Source of the DNA: JABJPM01 sp964596705
GTDB lineage: Archaea; Nanobdellota; Nanobdellia; SCGC-AAA011-G17; PNOQ01
Direction: 5' to 3'
Length of the DNA stretch: 64,000 bases
NCBI GenBank assembly: GCA_964596705.1
Contig: CAZQVG010000001.1
Location: 1-64,000, forward strand
In this document: positions 8,305 through 15,955 of the stretch, in pieces
How positions within the stretch are numbered: position 1 is the stretch's first letter
Layout: each line of letters opens with the position of its first letter
Translations under genes and position numbers: made by a program
Notes under the pieces: generated by a model
Database searches by the model: none
Seen by the model: only the letters and a program-made list of their open reading frames with translations
Told to the model about the DNA's origin: nothing

Positions 8305-9290
8305 CTTTTCCCTCCAAATCTGTAATTAAGTCCTGCTGAAACGTTTTTTCCTATTTTTCTTACATCAAATCTAGTATTTTTTCCTAATTTGAATCCAACA
8401 CCATATCCAAGATCAAATTTTTTATTTCTGGATATAGTTGGGTTTGATCTCTCAGATCTTGTACTTAGTTGTATATCTCCTTCATCAGTATGGACATAAT
8501 GAGAAAGTCTAGTTTCTTGCTGTTCTATTGTTTCTCTTTCTCTTAAGCTCGGATACAAAGAAAAGTTTAATGATCCGGCAATGTATCCAAATCTTGCTGC
8601 TACAGCATAATCGTGGTTTCTAGCAGTAGTTGTGTTTATTAAGTCGATTAAAGTATAATGCCCATTTGCCAGGTCGTTTCTTGCATGTTGTGTTGTTGTA
8701 TTTTGTGTCTCGTCTTTATTTGGACGATAAACGCCTAGGCCAAATATTAAATCTCCTATTTGTTTGTTTAATTCGATACCATCCGTCCAAGCTTCCACTC
8801 CAAGTCCAGTTGAATCTATTGTTTGTTCAAGTTCTTGTCGTAAAAAATAATTATTTGCTTGTTCTAGATGTAACCTAGCATTAGTTATTCTTAATTCTAA
8901 AAGATATTGGTTTATTCTTTCTGATAAGTCTTTAATCCTTAAATCTTTTTGGAATAAATTTTCTTTTAAATTAAGGGTTCTTGTTATTTCATCTCCATAT
9001 TTTATTCTGAATTTCCTCAAATCTTTTTTTAGATTAAACAGTGTTTTGGAGTTTTCTGGATAAAATAATGAAAGATAATCCAAAGTCAATCCCAATTGAC
9101 CATATGCAGTGCTTGCACATTCAGTGTCTTTAAGAGATTTTGAAAGTTTATTATAAGATGATATTGTGCTTTCTACTATGTTATCGGGGGTTAATATGCC
9201 TTCTGTTTGTTCTTGAGCCTTTGATGCATTAGGCAATGCTAATGTTAAAGCTGCCAAAGGAATTAATAATTTTTGTTTTAAATTTATCAT
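8301..9290 (-). CDS. Secreted protein of unknown function, beta-rich C-terminus
   Basis: A 329-residue protein with a clear signal peptide (KLLIPLAALTLALPNASKAQ). Residues 30-160 are helical and coiled-coil-like (heptad Leu/Ile around NLKENLFQKDLRIKDLSERI). Residues 170-329 are beta-rich with alternating hydrophobic residues (IFGLGVY, AARFGYIAGSLNFSLY, LGYGVGFKL, VSAGLNYRFGG), resembling strands of bacterial outer-membrane barrels. No known family recognised. A GGAGTG site precedes the ATG and a GTTTATAAAC box lies at 9329-9338. First gene of a two-gene operon with the FN3 surface protein. Confidence 0.7.
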   Translation of the reverse strand: MINLKQKLLIPLAALTLALPNASKAQEQTEGILTPDNIVESTISSYNKLSKSLKDTECASTAYGQLGLTLDYLSLFYPENSKTLFNLKKDLRKFRIKYGDEITRTLNLKENLFQKDLRIKDLSERINQYLLELRITNARLHLEQANNYFLRQELEQTIDSTGLGVEAWTDGIELNKQIGDLIFGLGVYRPNKDETQNTTTQHARNDLANGHYTLIDLINTTTARNHDYAVAARFGYIAGSLNFSLYPSLRERETIEQQETRLSHYVHTDEGDIQLSTRSERSNPTISRNKKFDLGYGVGFKLGKNTRFDVRKIGKNVSAGLNYRFGGKR

Positions 9291-9407
9291 TTTTCACTCC
9301 AATTACAACTATCTTGTAGTTACAGATTGTTTATAAACCTTTTGGTTTATAATTACTTAAAAGAAGTAACATGAATTAAGACTTAAAACATAGAAATTAG
9401 GAAAAAG

Positions 9408-9482
9408 TGCTCCCGCCGGGATTTGAACCCGGGTCGTCGGCGCGAGAGGCCGAAGTGCTGGACCGGACTACACTACAGGAGC
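9408..9482 (-). tRNA. tRNA-Glu (CTC)
   Basis: A 75-nt cloverleaf on the minus strand: acceptor GCTCCTG/CGGGAGC, D stem GTGT/GCAC, anticodon stem TCGGC/GCCGA with loop CTCTCGC (anticodon CTC), T arm CCGGG-TTCAAAT-CCCGG, discriminator A. No intron. Confidence 0.95.
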
Positions 9483-9526
9483 ACATAAAATCCAGTTATG
9501 TGGTTATTTATAAAATTAATCATTAG

Positions 9527-9599
9527 TAGCCCCGCCAGGATTCGAACCTGGGTCTAGGGATCCAGAGTCCCCAATGCTGGACCGCTACACCACGGGGCT
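9527..9599 (-). tRNA. tRNA-Gln (CTG)
   Basis: A 73-nt cloverleaf on the minus strand: acceptor AGCCCCG/CGGGGCT, anticodon stem GGGGA/TCCCT with loop CTCTGGA (anticodon CTG), T arm CCAGG-TTCGAAT-CCTGG, discriminator A. It lies 44 nt from tRNA-Glu on the same strand; an AT-rich TTTATAAAAT between them could serve as a promoter for the tRNA-Glu gene. Confidence 0.94.
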
Positions 9600-9650
9600 G
9601 CAATAAAACACAAAATTATGATATTTATAATATTTACTAAACCACCGCAA

Positions 9651-9660
9651 CATATAAAAA
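9651..9660 (+). promoter_or_regulatory. TATA box of the 9684 gene
   Basis: CATATAAAAA is centred about 28 nt before the ATG at 9684. It supports that start over an in-frame upstream ATG at 9618, which lies before the box. Confidence 0.5.
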
Positions 9661-9683
9661 TAATTAGATTTAGTTTTTGTTCT

Positions 9684-10388
9684 ATGAATTTCATAAAAAA
9701 GATATTTGAGAATAAAATAGATGAGAAGGTACATAATCAGTTTATAAAGTTTGGTAGAGGAACATTTGAGAATAAAGCATTAATAGATATTTCAGTAACT
9801 GCAAAAGCAATAAAGATAAAAACCTCTCCTGAGTTTACAAATGAGTTAGTTGAACTTCTTGGGAATAGTATTGAAGATAAAACACATGTAAAAGGAATAA
9901 TCTTCGCTACAAAAGATCTTTCTCCTGAATCCCCAATAGAGTTTAAAGAGATTAAATCTGCAATGGGAATAAAAAAACATATTGTTGATGCAGAACTAAC
10001 AAAGGAACAAATATTAGAATTATGTGAGAAATTTCCACTCAATTCATTAAGTCTTTCATTTTCAACAGATTATGGGACTTTAAAAGTAAAAGAAAAGGCT
10101 CCAAAATCTGCAAAGCCTGGTAAAGGAGATAGCCAGCCAAAAGCAGATTATTGTGTTTTTACCACTTCAGACAAGGATTTGTTAAATGATTTTGCTTTTG
10201 ATATTGATAAGCCATTTAAAAAAGCATTTATCAAGCATACCTACATAATAGATGAGCTAATAATTCCTGAAGAATACAAAAACGATTTTGCCCAGGCAAG
10301 AATTCATTCAAAAAGGAAAGGAAAGGTCATTAGAGAGATCGAAGTAGATGGAGAAAATATCAAAAAAGAAGTTAATTTTGAAGCTTAA
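9684..10388 (+). CDS. Conserved-looking hypothetical protein
   Basis: A 234-residue soluble protein beginning MNFIKKIFENKIDEKVHNQF. It has two alpha/beta parts joined by a Lys/Pro-rich linker (EKAPKSAKPGKGDSQPKAD, about residues 137-155). No cysteine cluster, membrane segment or nucleotide-binding loop is seen. It resembles uncharacterised proteins I associate with DPANN genomes, but no function is known to me. The start at 9684 is set by the TATA spacing; a longer form from 9618 adds a hydrophobic 22-residue leader that looks non-coding. Confidence 0.8.
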   Translation: MNFIKKIFENKIDEKVHNQFIKFGRGTFENKALIDISVTAKAIKIKTSPEFTNELVELLGNSIEDKTHVKGIIFATKDLSPESPIEFKEIKSAMGIKKHIVDAELTKEQILELCEKFPLNSLSLSFSTDYGTLKVKEKAPKSAKPGKGDSQPKADYCVFTTSDKDLLNDFAFDIDKPFKKAFIKHTYIIDELIIPEEYKNDFAQARIHSKRKGKVIREIEVDGENIKKEVNFEA

Positions 10389-10447
10389 TTTTACTCAAAA
10401 ATAAAATAACAAAAGATTTTAATAATAAAAGTATAATGGGATTTCTC

Positions 10448-10690
10448 ATGGATGATGATGAATATGCATCGCATATCCAAGCAATTTATAATGTAGCAAT
10501 TTATTGCGATAACCCTGATGCAGTTTTCTTAATTTTTAAAGAGACAGGGATAATTCCAAATCTTGATAATTTGGATTATATGATTGAAATGTATGAAAGA
10601 ACTGAGAAAATGGGGGAATTAGCAGATTTTTCAACATTATATAGAGATTTTATGAAACTAAGAAATGATTTGGGGGATAAGTTATTTTAG
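10448..10690 (+). CDS. Small acidic hypothetical protein
   Basis: An 80-residue acidic, helical protein (MDDDEYASHIQAIYNVAIYC onward), without signal peptide or recognised domain. An AT-rich box around 10414-10430 sits at the leaderless distance from the ATG at 10448 rather than the ATG at 10436, so the shorter form is preferred. Its end overlaps the convergent HTH gene by 4 nt. Confidence 0.55.
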   Translation: MDDDEYASHIQAIYNVAIYCDNPDAVFLIFKETGIIPNLDNLDYMIEMYERTEKMGELADFSTLYRDFMKLRNDLGDKLF

Positions 10691-11100
10691 ATTTTTAATA
10701 AAATCAAATTAGTATTTCCTAAATGTTTCTTTTCAATTACACCCCGCACTTCTAGTTTTTGAGTTATTCTAAATATTTGCACTTTATTAAATCCAGATAA
10801 AACAACTAATTTATTTTGTTCAATTGCATTATTGTTATCCAATAATATTTTGACCACAATACGTTCTTCCCTTGGTAAGATCTTTAATACTCTTTCTAGT
10901 TGGATTTTGTTTATTTTTGCTTGAAACATTATTACAATAAATGCTCCAACAAAAATAGACAAAAAAGAGATTGCATAAACAATTAAAGGAAGTTGTTCAT
11001 TTGTAGAGTCTGTATAAACCCCATTAACTATAGAGAAAGCTATCCCTAATAGGAACATAGCACTAAATCCGATTATAAGTCTTTTATTATCTATCTCCAT
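10687..11100 (-). CDS. Membrane-anchored winged-helix regulator
   Basis: 137 residues: two transmembrane helices (about 8-27 and 40-60), then a cytoplasmic winged-helix-like domain, ERVLKILPREERIVVKILLD followed by NKLVVLSGFNKVQIFRITQKLEVRGVIEKK, as in MarR-like archaeal HTH proteins. It is the last gene of a three-gene cluster and overlaps the SHOCT gene by 14 nt. It could sense the membrane or periplasm and regulate the cluster; that role is inferred. Confidence 0.8.
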   Translation of the reverse strand: MEIDNKRLIIGFSAMFLLGIAFSIVNGVYTDSTNEQLPLIVYAISFLSIFVGAFIVIMFQAKINKIQLERVLKILPREERIVVKILLDNNNAIEQNKLVVLSGFNKVQIFRITQKLEVRGVIEKKHLGNTNLILLKI

Positions 11101-11332
11101 CTTTTAGTTCGATTTCTTTTTTTATTTTATTATACTCTTCTTTTGTGATTTCTCCACTGGCTAATCTTTTGTTAAGTATTTCAATAGCACTATCATTTGA
11201 TTTGTAACCATAGTTGTTAGTGCCTCTCAATACCCACCAGATTATCAAGAAGAATAATGATAAAATTATTAATTGGATTATCCATCCATAAGGATAATGC
11301 ATCCCCATCCCAAAAGCTTGACAACTATTCAT
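11087..11332 (-). CDS. Met-rich membrane protein with SHOCT domain
   Basis: 81 residues: an N-terminal extracytoplasmic segment with Met, Cys and His (MNSCQAFGMGMHYPYG), one transmembrane helix (WIIQLIILSLFFLIIWWVL), and a C-terminal SHOCT motif (AIEILNKRLASGEITKEEYNKIKKEI), a short oligomerisation domain. The ATG at 11332 has a GGAGGT site 9 nt upstream; a TTG at 11338 would sit too close to it. The GMGM motif recurs in the next gene upstream, suggesting a shared ligand such as copper (inference). Confidence 0.85.
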   Translation of the reverse strand: MNSCQAFGMGMHYPYGWIIQLIILSLFFLIIWWVLRGTNNYGYKSNDSAIEILNKRLASGEITKEEYNKIKKEIELKDGDR

Positions 11333-11386
11333 ATTCAATTAACCTCCTACCTCTTTAAAAAATTATTGGATGGGGTTTAAGCCCCA

Positions 11387-11746
11387 TCACATAAATGGGC
11401 AATTCATACCCATTCCTCTTGCTTTGCCATGTTGCATACCTTGTCCTGTTCCGTCTCTCAACCTCATTCCACCTTCTAATCCATTTTCTTCCATGTACTC
11501 ATGTCTTTCTTTTAATTGTTGAAATGAGTCTTCATCAATTACCCAAGGTGCTACATTATGGCCAATCTCTTCTCTGAAACTAACCAAGTCTTCGTAAGTT
11601 CCAGTCTCTAAGATTTCTTCCATTTGTTCTCTGTATGTTCCCCTGTAAGGGTTATCGAATCCTGGCCCGTATGCAGATACTAGACCGCCGATTGCAATCA
11701 GACTAACCAAAACGATTGCAAAGATTCCTAATTTTTTATTTGCCAT
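11387..11746 (-). CDS. Secreted Met/His-rich protein
   Basis: 119 residues with an N-terminal signal or anchor segment (LGIFAIVLVSLIAIGGLVSA), a central acidic helical part (EQMEEILETGTYEDLVSFREEIG) and a C-terminal tail with potential soft-metal ligands (GQGMQHGKARGMGMNCPFM). The ATG at 11746 has a GGAGGT site about 9 nt upstream. It is the first gene of the cluster and lies downstream of the TTGAAA repeat array. A role in binding copper or a similar metal outside the membrane is plausible but unproven. Confidence 0.78.
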   Translation of the reverse strand: MANKKLGIFAIVLVSLIAIGGLVSAYGPGFDNPYRGTYREQMEEILETGTYEDLVSFREEIGHNVAPWVIDEDSFQQLKERHEYMEENGLEGGMRLRDGTGQGMQHGKARGMGMNCPFM

Positions 11747-11773
11747 CTTGCAAACCTCCGTTTTTTTGTAGTA

Positions 11774-11831
11774 TTTCAATAGTTGAAACGAGATAACTAT
11801 TTTGTTGAAACCAGTTGAAAAAAATTGAAAC
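11774..11831. promoter_or_regulatory. TTGAAA repeat array, probable operator
   Basis: TTGAAA occurs at 11783, 11805, 11815 and 11825, so the last three copies are exactly 10 bp (one helical turn) apart and the first is 22 bp before the second. The first copy is also half of a perfect dyad, TTTCAA-TAG-TTGAAA, at 11774-11788. A further TTGAAA lies at 11846. The array fills the divergent region between the Met-rich cluster and metK and looks like a cooperative protein-binding site; the regulator is unknown. Confidence 0.55.
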
Positions 11832-11892
11832 AGGCAGGGGATTTTTTGAAAAAATTCATAAATCTTTTAAATAAAACCTTAATTTTAATCTT

Positions 11893-12996
11893 ATGAAAAA
11901 GATATTTACATCAGAATCTGTGACTGAAGGACACCCTGATAAAATTTGCGATCAAATATCTGATGCTATTCTTGATGAGTGTTTGAGACAAGATAAAAAT
12001 TCAAGAGTTGCAATTGAAACATTAGCAAAATCAAATCTCATAGTTCTTGCTGGAGAAATAACAACAAATGCCGAAATAGATTTTGAGAATATTGTTAGAA
12101 GCGTTCTAAGAGACATTGGTTATACAAAACAAGAAGATGGAATAGATGCAGAAAATTGTAAAATACTAGTTCATGTGGAAAAACAATCTCCAGATATTGC
12201 ATTAGGAGTTGACAAAGAAGGAGCTGGGGATCAAGGGATGATGTTTGGTTATGCATGCGATGAAACTCCAGAATTGATGCCATTGCCAATTTTTTTGGCA
12301 CATAAATTAACTAAAAGACTAGCAGAAGTAAGAAAAAATGGGGAGTTAAATTATTTGAGACCAGATGGAAAAGCTCAAGTTAGTGTTGAATATGAAAATT
12401 CAAAACCAAAAAGAATAGATACTATTGTTTTATCTACTCAACATGATGAAGAAGTTTCTTATGATGAATTAAAAAAGGATATAATTGAAAAGGTGATTAA
12501 ACCTGTTTGTGAAGAATATTTAGATGAGAATACAAAATACCTAATAAACCCTACTGGAAAATTTGTGTTGGGCGGGCCATATGCTGATGCTGGATTGACT
12601 GGAAGAAAAATAATAGTGGATACATATGGTGGAATGGGCAGACATGGTGGGGGCGCTTTTTCTGGAAAAGATCCTTCAAAGGTGGATAGAAGTGCAGCTT
12701 ATGCAGCAAGATTTATAGCAAAAAACTTAGTAGCTAATAAACTTTGTAAAAGATGTGAAGTCGGATTAAGTTATGCAATTGGGGTTGCAGAACCAGTAAG
12801 TATATTCATTGATACATTTGGAACCTCTGAAAAAACAGAAGAAGAATTAATTAATATTATAAAAGAAAAGTTCCCATTAAAACCCGCAGAGATAATCTCT
12901 TATTTTAATTTGAAATCTCCAATATATAGAGATACTGCAACTTATGGGCATTTTGGTAACCCAAACTATCCATGGGAAAAAGTAATGCTTTTATAA
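11893..12996 (+). CDS. metK: S-adenosylmethionine synthetase, bacterial type
   Basis: Makes S-adenosylmethionine from methionine and ATP in the cytoplasm. The 367-residue protein has the classic bacterial/eukaryotic MetK motifs: TEGHPDK (11-17), GAGDQG (110-115) and GGGAFSGKDPSKVDRSAAY. Most archaea instead use a highly divergent synthetase (COG1812). The C-terminus DTATYGHFGN is also of the bacterial type. It is complete, with a TTTTAAATA box at 11865-11873. Likely horizontally acquired, though base composition looks like its surroundings, so any transfer is old. Confidence 0.96.
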   Translation: MKKIFTSESVTEGHPDKICDQISDAILDECLRQDKNSRVAIETLAKSNLIVLAGEITTNAEIDFENIVRSVLRDIGYTKQEDGIDAENCKILVHVEKQSPDIALGVDKEGAGDQGMMFGYACDETPELMPLPIFLAHKLTKRLAEVRKNGELNYLRPDGKAQVSVEYENSKPKRIDTIVLSTQHDEEVSYDELKKDIIEKVIKPVCEEYLDENTKYLINPTGKFVLGGPYADAGLTGRKIIVDTYGGMGRHGGGAFSGKDPSKVDRSAAYAARFIAKNLVANKLCKRCEVGLSYAIGVAEPVSIFIDTFGTSEKTEEELINIIKEKFPLKPAEIISYFNLKSPIYRDTATYGHFGNPNYPWEKVMLL

Positions 12997-13017
12997 TATT
13001 ATTGCTTGATTACTTTT

Positions 13018-13731
13018 ATGTTTAAGTTTATCAAAAGGTATAAAGCAAAAAAAGAGGAAAAGAAAAGAATAACAATGCAGGACAGATTTAATTCTGCCTT
13101 AGCTAATTTTGAAGTTTTAAAAGCTGAAAGGGGAGAATTCCATGAATTTGTGAAACATTTTAGGGACCATTCTTTAATAATGCTGATAATTGGAAGAAGA
13201 GGAGCTGGGAAAACTGCATTAGGCATGAAGTTAGTTGAAACCGCTGCAATATTAGGAAAGAGGATTTATGTTATTGGGTTTTCAAACTCTAAAGTTCCTA
13301 GTTGGGTTAAAAAGGTAGAAAGTATTTCTGAGATTCCAAATAATTCATTAGTCTTGATAGATGAAGCAGGAATTTCTTATTCTTCAAGATCTTCGATGAA
13401 ACAATCAAACAAAGAATTAGCTGAATTATTAGCAATTGCTAGGCACAAAAATCTATCTTTGATTTTTATCACTCAGAATTCTGCTATGTTGGATTTAAAT
13501 GTTTTAAGATTATGCGATATATTATTGTTTAAAGAACCTTCCCTATTACAAACTAAGTTTGAAAGAAAGGCGTTACAGGACATGTTTGTGAAGGTAAAGG
13601 ATTCTTTTTCTAATTTAGAGAGTAAGAAAGAACCTTTTTACGTAATCTCGGACGATTTTGAAGGTTTAGTTAAGAGTGGATTGCCCGAGTTCTGGAATGA
13701 GAGCATTTCTAAAAGTTTTAGGAAGAGATAA
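13018..13731 (+). CDS. P-loop ATPase, Zot-like
   Basis: 237 residues. Walker A is GRRGAGKT (59-66), Walker B LVLIDEAG (111-118), followed by a sensor-like strand LSLIFITQNSAMLD. The short Zot/HerA-like core has a basic N-terminus (KRYKAKKEEKKR). Some Zot-fold ATPases act in DNA packaging or conjugation; here the partner is unknown. An in-frame TTG at 13006 exists, but the ATG at 13018 is preferred. It converges on the two-nuclease-domain gene. Confidence 0.82.
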   Translation: MFKFIKRYKAKKEEKKRITMQDRFNSALANFEVLKAERGEFHEFVKHFRDHSLIMLIIGRRGAGKTALGMKLVETAAILGKRIYVIGFSNSKVPSWVKKVESISEIPNNSLVLIDEAGISYSSRSSMKQSNKELAELLAIARHKNLSLIFITQNSAMLDLNVLRLCDILLFKEPSLLQTKFERKALQDMFVKVKDSFSNLESKKEPFYVISDDFEGLVKSGLPEFWNESISKSFRKR

Positions 13732-15335
13732 CTAATTATCTACTAGACTCTTTAACTTTTGAACAATCCAAACCATCCCTAGAGTATCTAATTTACAATA
13801 GNNNNNNNNNNNNNNNNNNNNNNNNNNNNNNNNNNNNNNNNNNNNNNNNNNNNNNNNNNNNNNNNNNNNNNNNNNNNNNNNNNNNNNNNNNNNNNNNNNN
13901 NACTCTTTAACTTTTGAACAATCCAAACCATCCCTAGAGTATCTAATTTACAATAGTCTAATAAGTCAGAATAAACTTTTTCTTTATCTGAGTTATCTTG
14001 AGTATAAGTAACTCTGTGATATTCAAGGGCTGCAATGTCTCCTTTGCCTATCTCCAATTCAGAATAATCTTCACCAACCAAAGCAGGCAATACGTTTTTT
14101 ATTGATGCTGAGCCTTTTTGTTTTGGATGGTAATAATAAAAGTTCCTGAATGGGATTAATAAGTCAACGATCCTTTCTAAAACAGAATTAACAAAATCTT
14201 GATATTCTGGAAAAATTTCTGCTAATTCTCTTAAAATCTTTTTTTCAAAGGATTCATTATAAACAATTATGCTTCCAGAAGTTCCAAGCATTTTTTCTAA
14301 GGAAGAAATAAATTCTTTTCTTGGATCTTTATTCCCTTGATATAAAAAAGAATGGTGTTCTATATTCCAATCTTTATCTACTATGTGCAAAGAATATTGG
14401 AATGGAATGTGTTGATATGGTCTTGAGTTATCAAATAAAGGGACCGCACTATTTATTGCTTCAAAGTCTAAAAAGTACAGGGGATAAGTTAAGCCGTTTA
14501 GGAATTGAGATATTTTTTGTTTGTCTATATGTTCTTTCCCATTAACTTGAATTCTTTGTTTTTCATTTAACTCAAAATCTTCAGGAATTTCTGACAAAGA
14601 ATAAACCTTTCCATTAATTAGTTCAAAAGCTTTTTTCTTTCCCCTATATAATTGAAGAACATGGTCTTCTGGCAAAAAGCTCCAACATTCCTTAATAAGG
14701 GGGCACTCGTAAGGGTTATTACATTGTTCACCTATGCCAATATTTGGTGCAACAGGACTATTTATAGCATCCCTTATCCTATCAATATTTCTTGGAACCT
14801 CTGGAAGAATATTATTTACTTCTTCTGTTATGTCTTTTTTAACAAATAATTTTTCTACTTCTATTTCTCCATTTCTTACATATTCATTATTGAGGTGCAT
14901 CACATAACAATTTTTTATTTTTAATCCGGCTAATTCACAACAATGTTTTTGAAATGCAACGTCTTGTATATTTACTTCTTTTACATGTGTGCCAGATTTC
15001 ACTTCAACAATATCAAAACCTTCCGAATTTGGAACTAAGATGTCTACCCTTGAATAAAGATCATTAACTAAAAAACCTGCTTCAAATAATGGTTTTTCTT
15101 CATTTAATAGAGATTGGGTTTCTTGTATATTGCCATGAAAGTCTTGAGTTGGAATGTCAATTCCCCCTAAAAATAATTTTTTTGCATATTCTCCAATCTC
15201 TTGTCCGGTTGCAAATCTTTGTTTTGTAGATTCATCAGGTTCTGGAATTTTTTCTGGTTCATGAAATTCTGTCCACACTAATCTTAGACATTGTAAGCCC
15301 TCAAGATATTTTGATTTTGTTAAAATTGCCATCAA
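13732..15335 (-). CDS. DUF2779-type protein: Cas4-like nuclease plus DEDD exonuclease (interrupted by gap)
   Basis: The N-terminal half looks like a PD-(D/E)XK nuclease with Fe-S cysteines: C16, D98 (SRVDILV), E111-V-K113, then C205, C211 and C217. The C-terminal half (from about 285) is a DEDD-type exonuclease: D290-F-E292, D391, and a final DYCKLDTLG motif, as in DUF2779. A 100-N gap flanked by two identical 55-bp copies interrupts the reading. Removing the Ns and one copy gives a continuous 482-residue protein ending KSLVDN. An ATTTATAAAT box at 15355-15364 precedes the start. Probably DNA repair or processing. Confidence 0.85.
13747..13801. repeat. Contig-end overlap, copy 1
   Basis: A 55-bp sequence beginning ACTCTTTAAC and ending TACAATAG, identical to 13902-13956 across the N gap. 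On the minus strand both copies encode the same segment, YCKLDTLGMVWIVQKLKS. This is an assembly duplication and not a biological repeat. Confidence 0.95.
13802..13901. other. Scaffold gap of 100 Ns
   Basis: Exactly 100 Ns, a placeholder size. The flanks 13747-13801 and 13902-13956 are identical over 55 bp, so the two contig ends overlap and the gap has no real length. Confidence 0.97.
13902..13956. repeat. Contig-end overlap, copy 2
   Basis: Second identical 55-bp copy, immediately after the Ns. One copy plus the Ns should be removed to restore the gene. Confidence 0.95.
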
Positions 15336-15422
15336 TGTGTTAAACTAATTAATTATTTATAAATCCTTTCTTAGTATTTGGCAAACAAAAATAATATAAA
15401 AGATCCTATTATTTTTAGAAAA

Positions 15423-15917
15423 ATGAAAAAACGATTAATAGTAATTTTAGTAGTAATTTTGGTGGGGTTGGCATTAGTTTTATTGCCGAAAAACTCATCT
15501 CAAGATATTAGTGTGGGGAAACCAATAACAGGTAAGGCGTATCATTATACAAAACCTGTGCAGATAACTTATGAAAATCTTCCAGCATTTCTTTCAAAAA
15601 ACAATATAATAAATGATTTGCCCGAGGATGTAACAATTTTATTGAGATTCTATAATTTTAATAGTGGAGAAAGAGAATATGAGAGAACTTTTATTATCAC
15701 AAGAGGAAATGTTAAAGAAGGGAATTTAGATGATCCTGATTTGTATTTAGACATACATTCAAAATACCTAAATGAATGGAATTCTGCAAATTTTTGTAAT
15801 ATAATGACCAAAGCAAATAACAATGGAGACCTTGGATTTACCAGTAAATTATCCACTACAAAGCTCCTTTGGAAATTTAAATCCTTAACAAAGTATAAAT
15901 CTTGTTTTGGGCTATAA
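15423..15917 (+). CDS. Membrane-anchored protein of unknown function
   Basis: 164 residues: one N-terminal transmembrane anchor (LIVILVVILVGLALVLL) and an alpha/beta extracytoplasmic domain. Two cysteines (in SANFCNIM and KYKSCFGL) could form a disulphide. An AATATAAAAG box at 15393-15402 is 26 nt before the ATG at 15423, which favours it over an upstream TTG at 15378. The C-terminal part faintly recalls SCP2-like lipid-binding folds, but this is not firm. Confidence 0.72.
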   Translation: MKKRLIVILVVILVGLALVLLPKNSSQDISVGKPITGKAYHYTKPVQITYENLPAFLSKNNIINDLPEDVTILLRFYNFNSGEREYERTFIITRGNVKEGNLDDPDLYLDIHSKYLNEWNSANFCNIMTKANNNGDLGFTSKLSTTKLLWKFKSLTKYKSCFGL

Positions 15918-15955
15918 TACAAAACATTTATTAAGTTTAGAAACAAAGTTTTATT

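Noticed and set aside
11774..11850. CRISPR-like repeats
   Set aside because: The TTGAAA units are six bases with 4-bp gaps, far too short for repeats and spacers; an operator fits better.
13006..13017. TTG start for the Zot-like ATPase
   Set aside because: An ATG lies 12 nt downstream and begins a more typical basic N-terminus; the extra MITF residues have no support.
13732..13926. Short separate gene left of the N gap
   Set aside because: Its visible residues are the tail of the DUF2779-type protein duplicated by the assembly; it is the end of the 13732-15335 gene and not a gene of its own.
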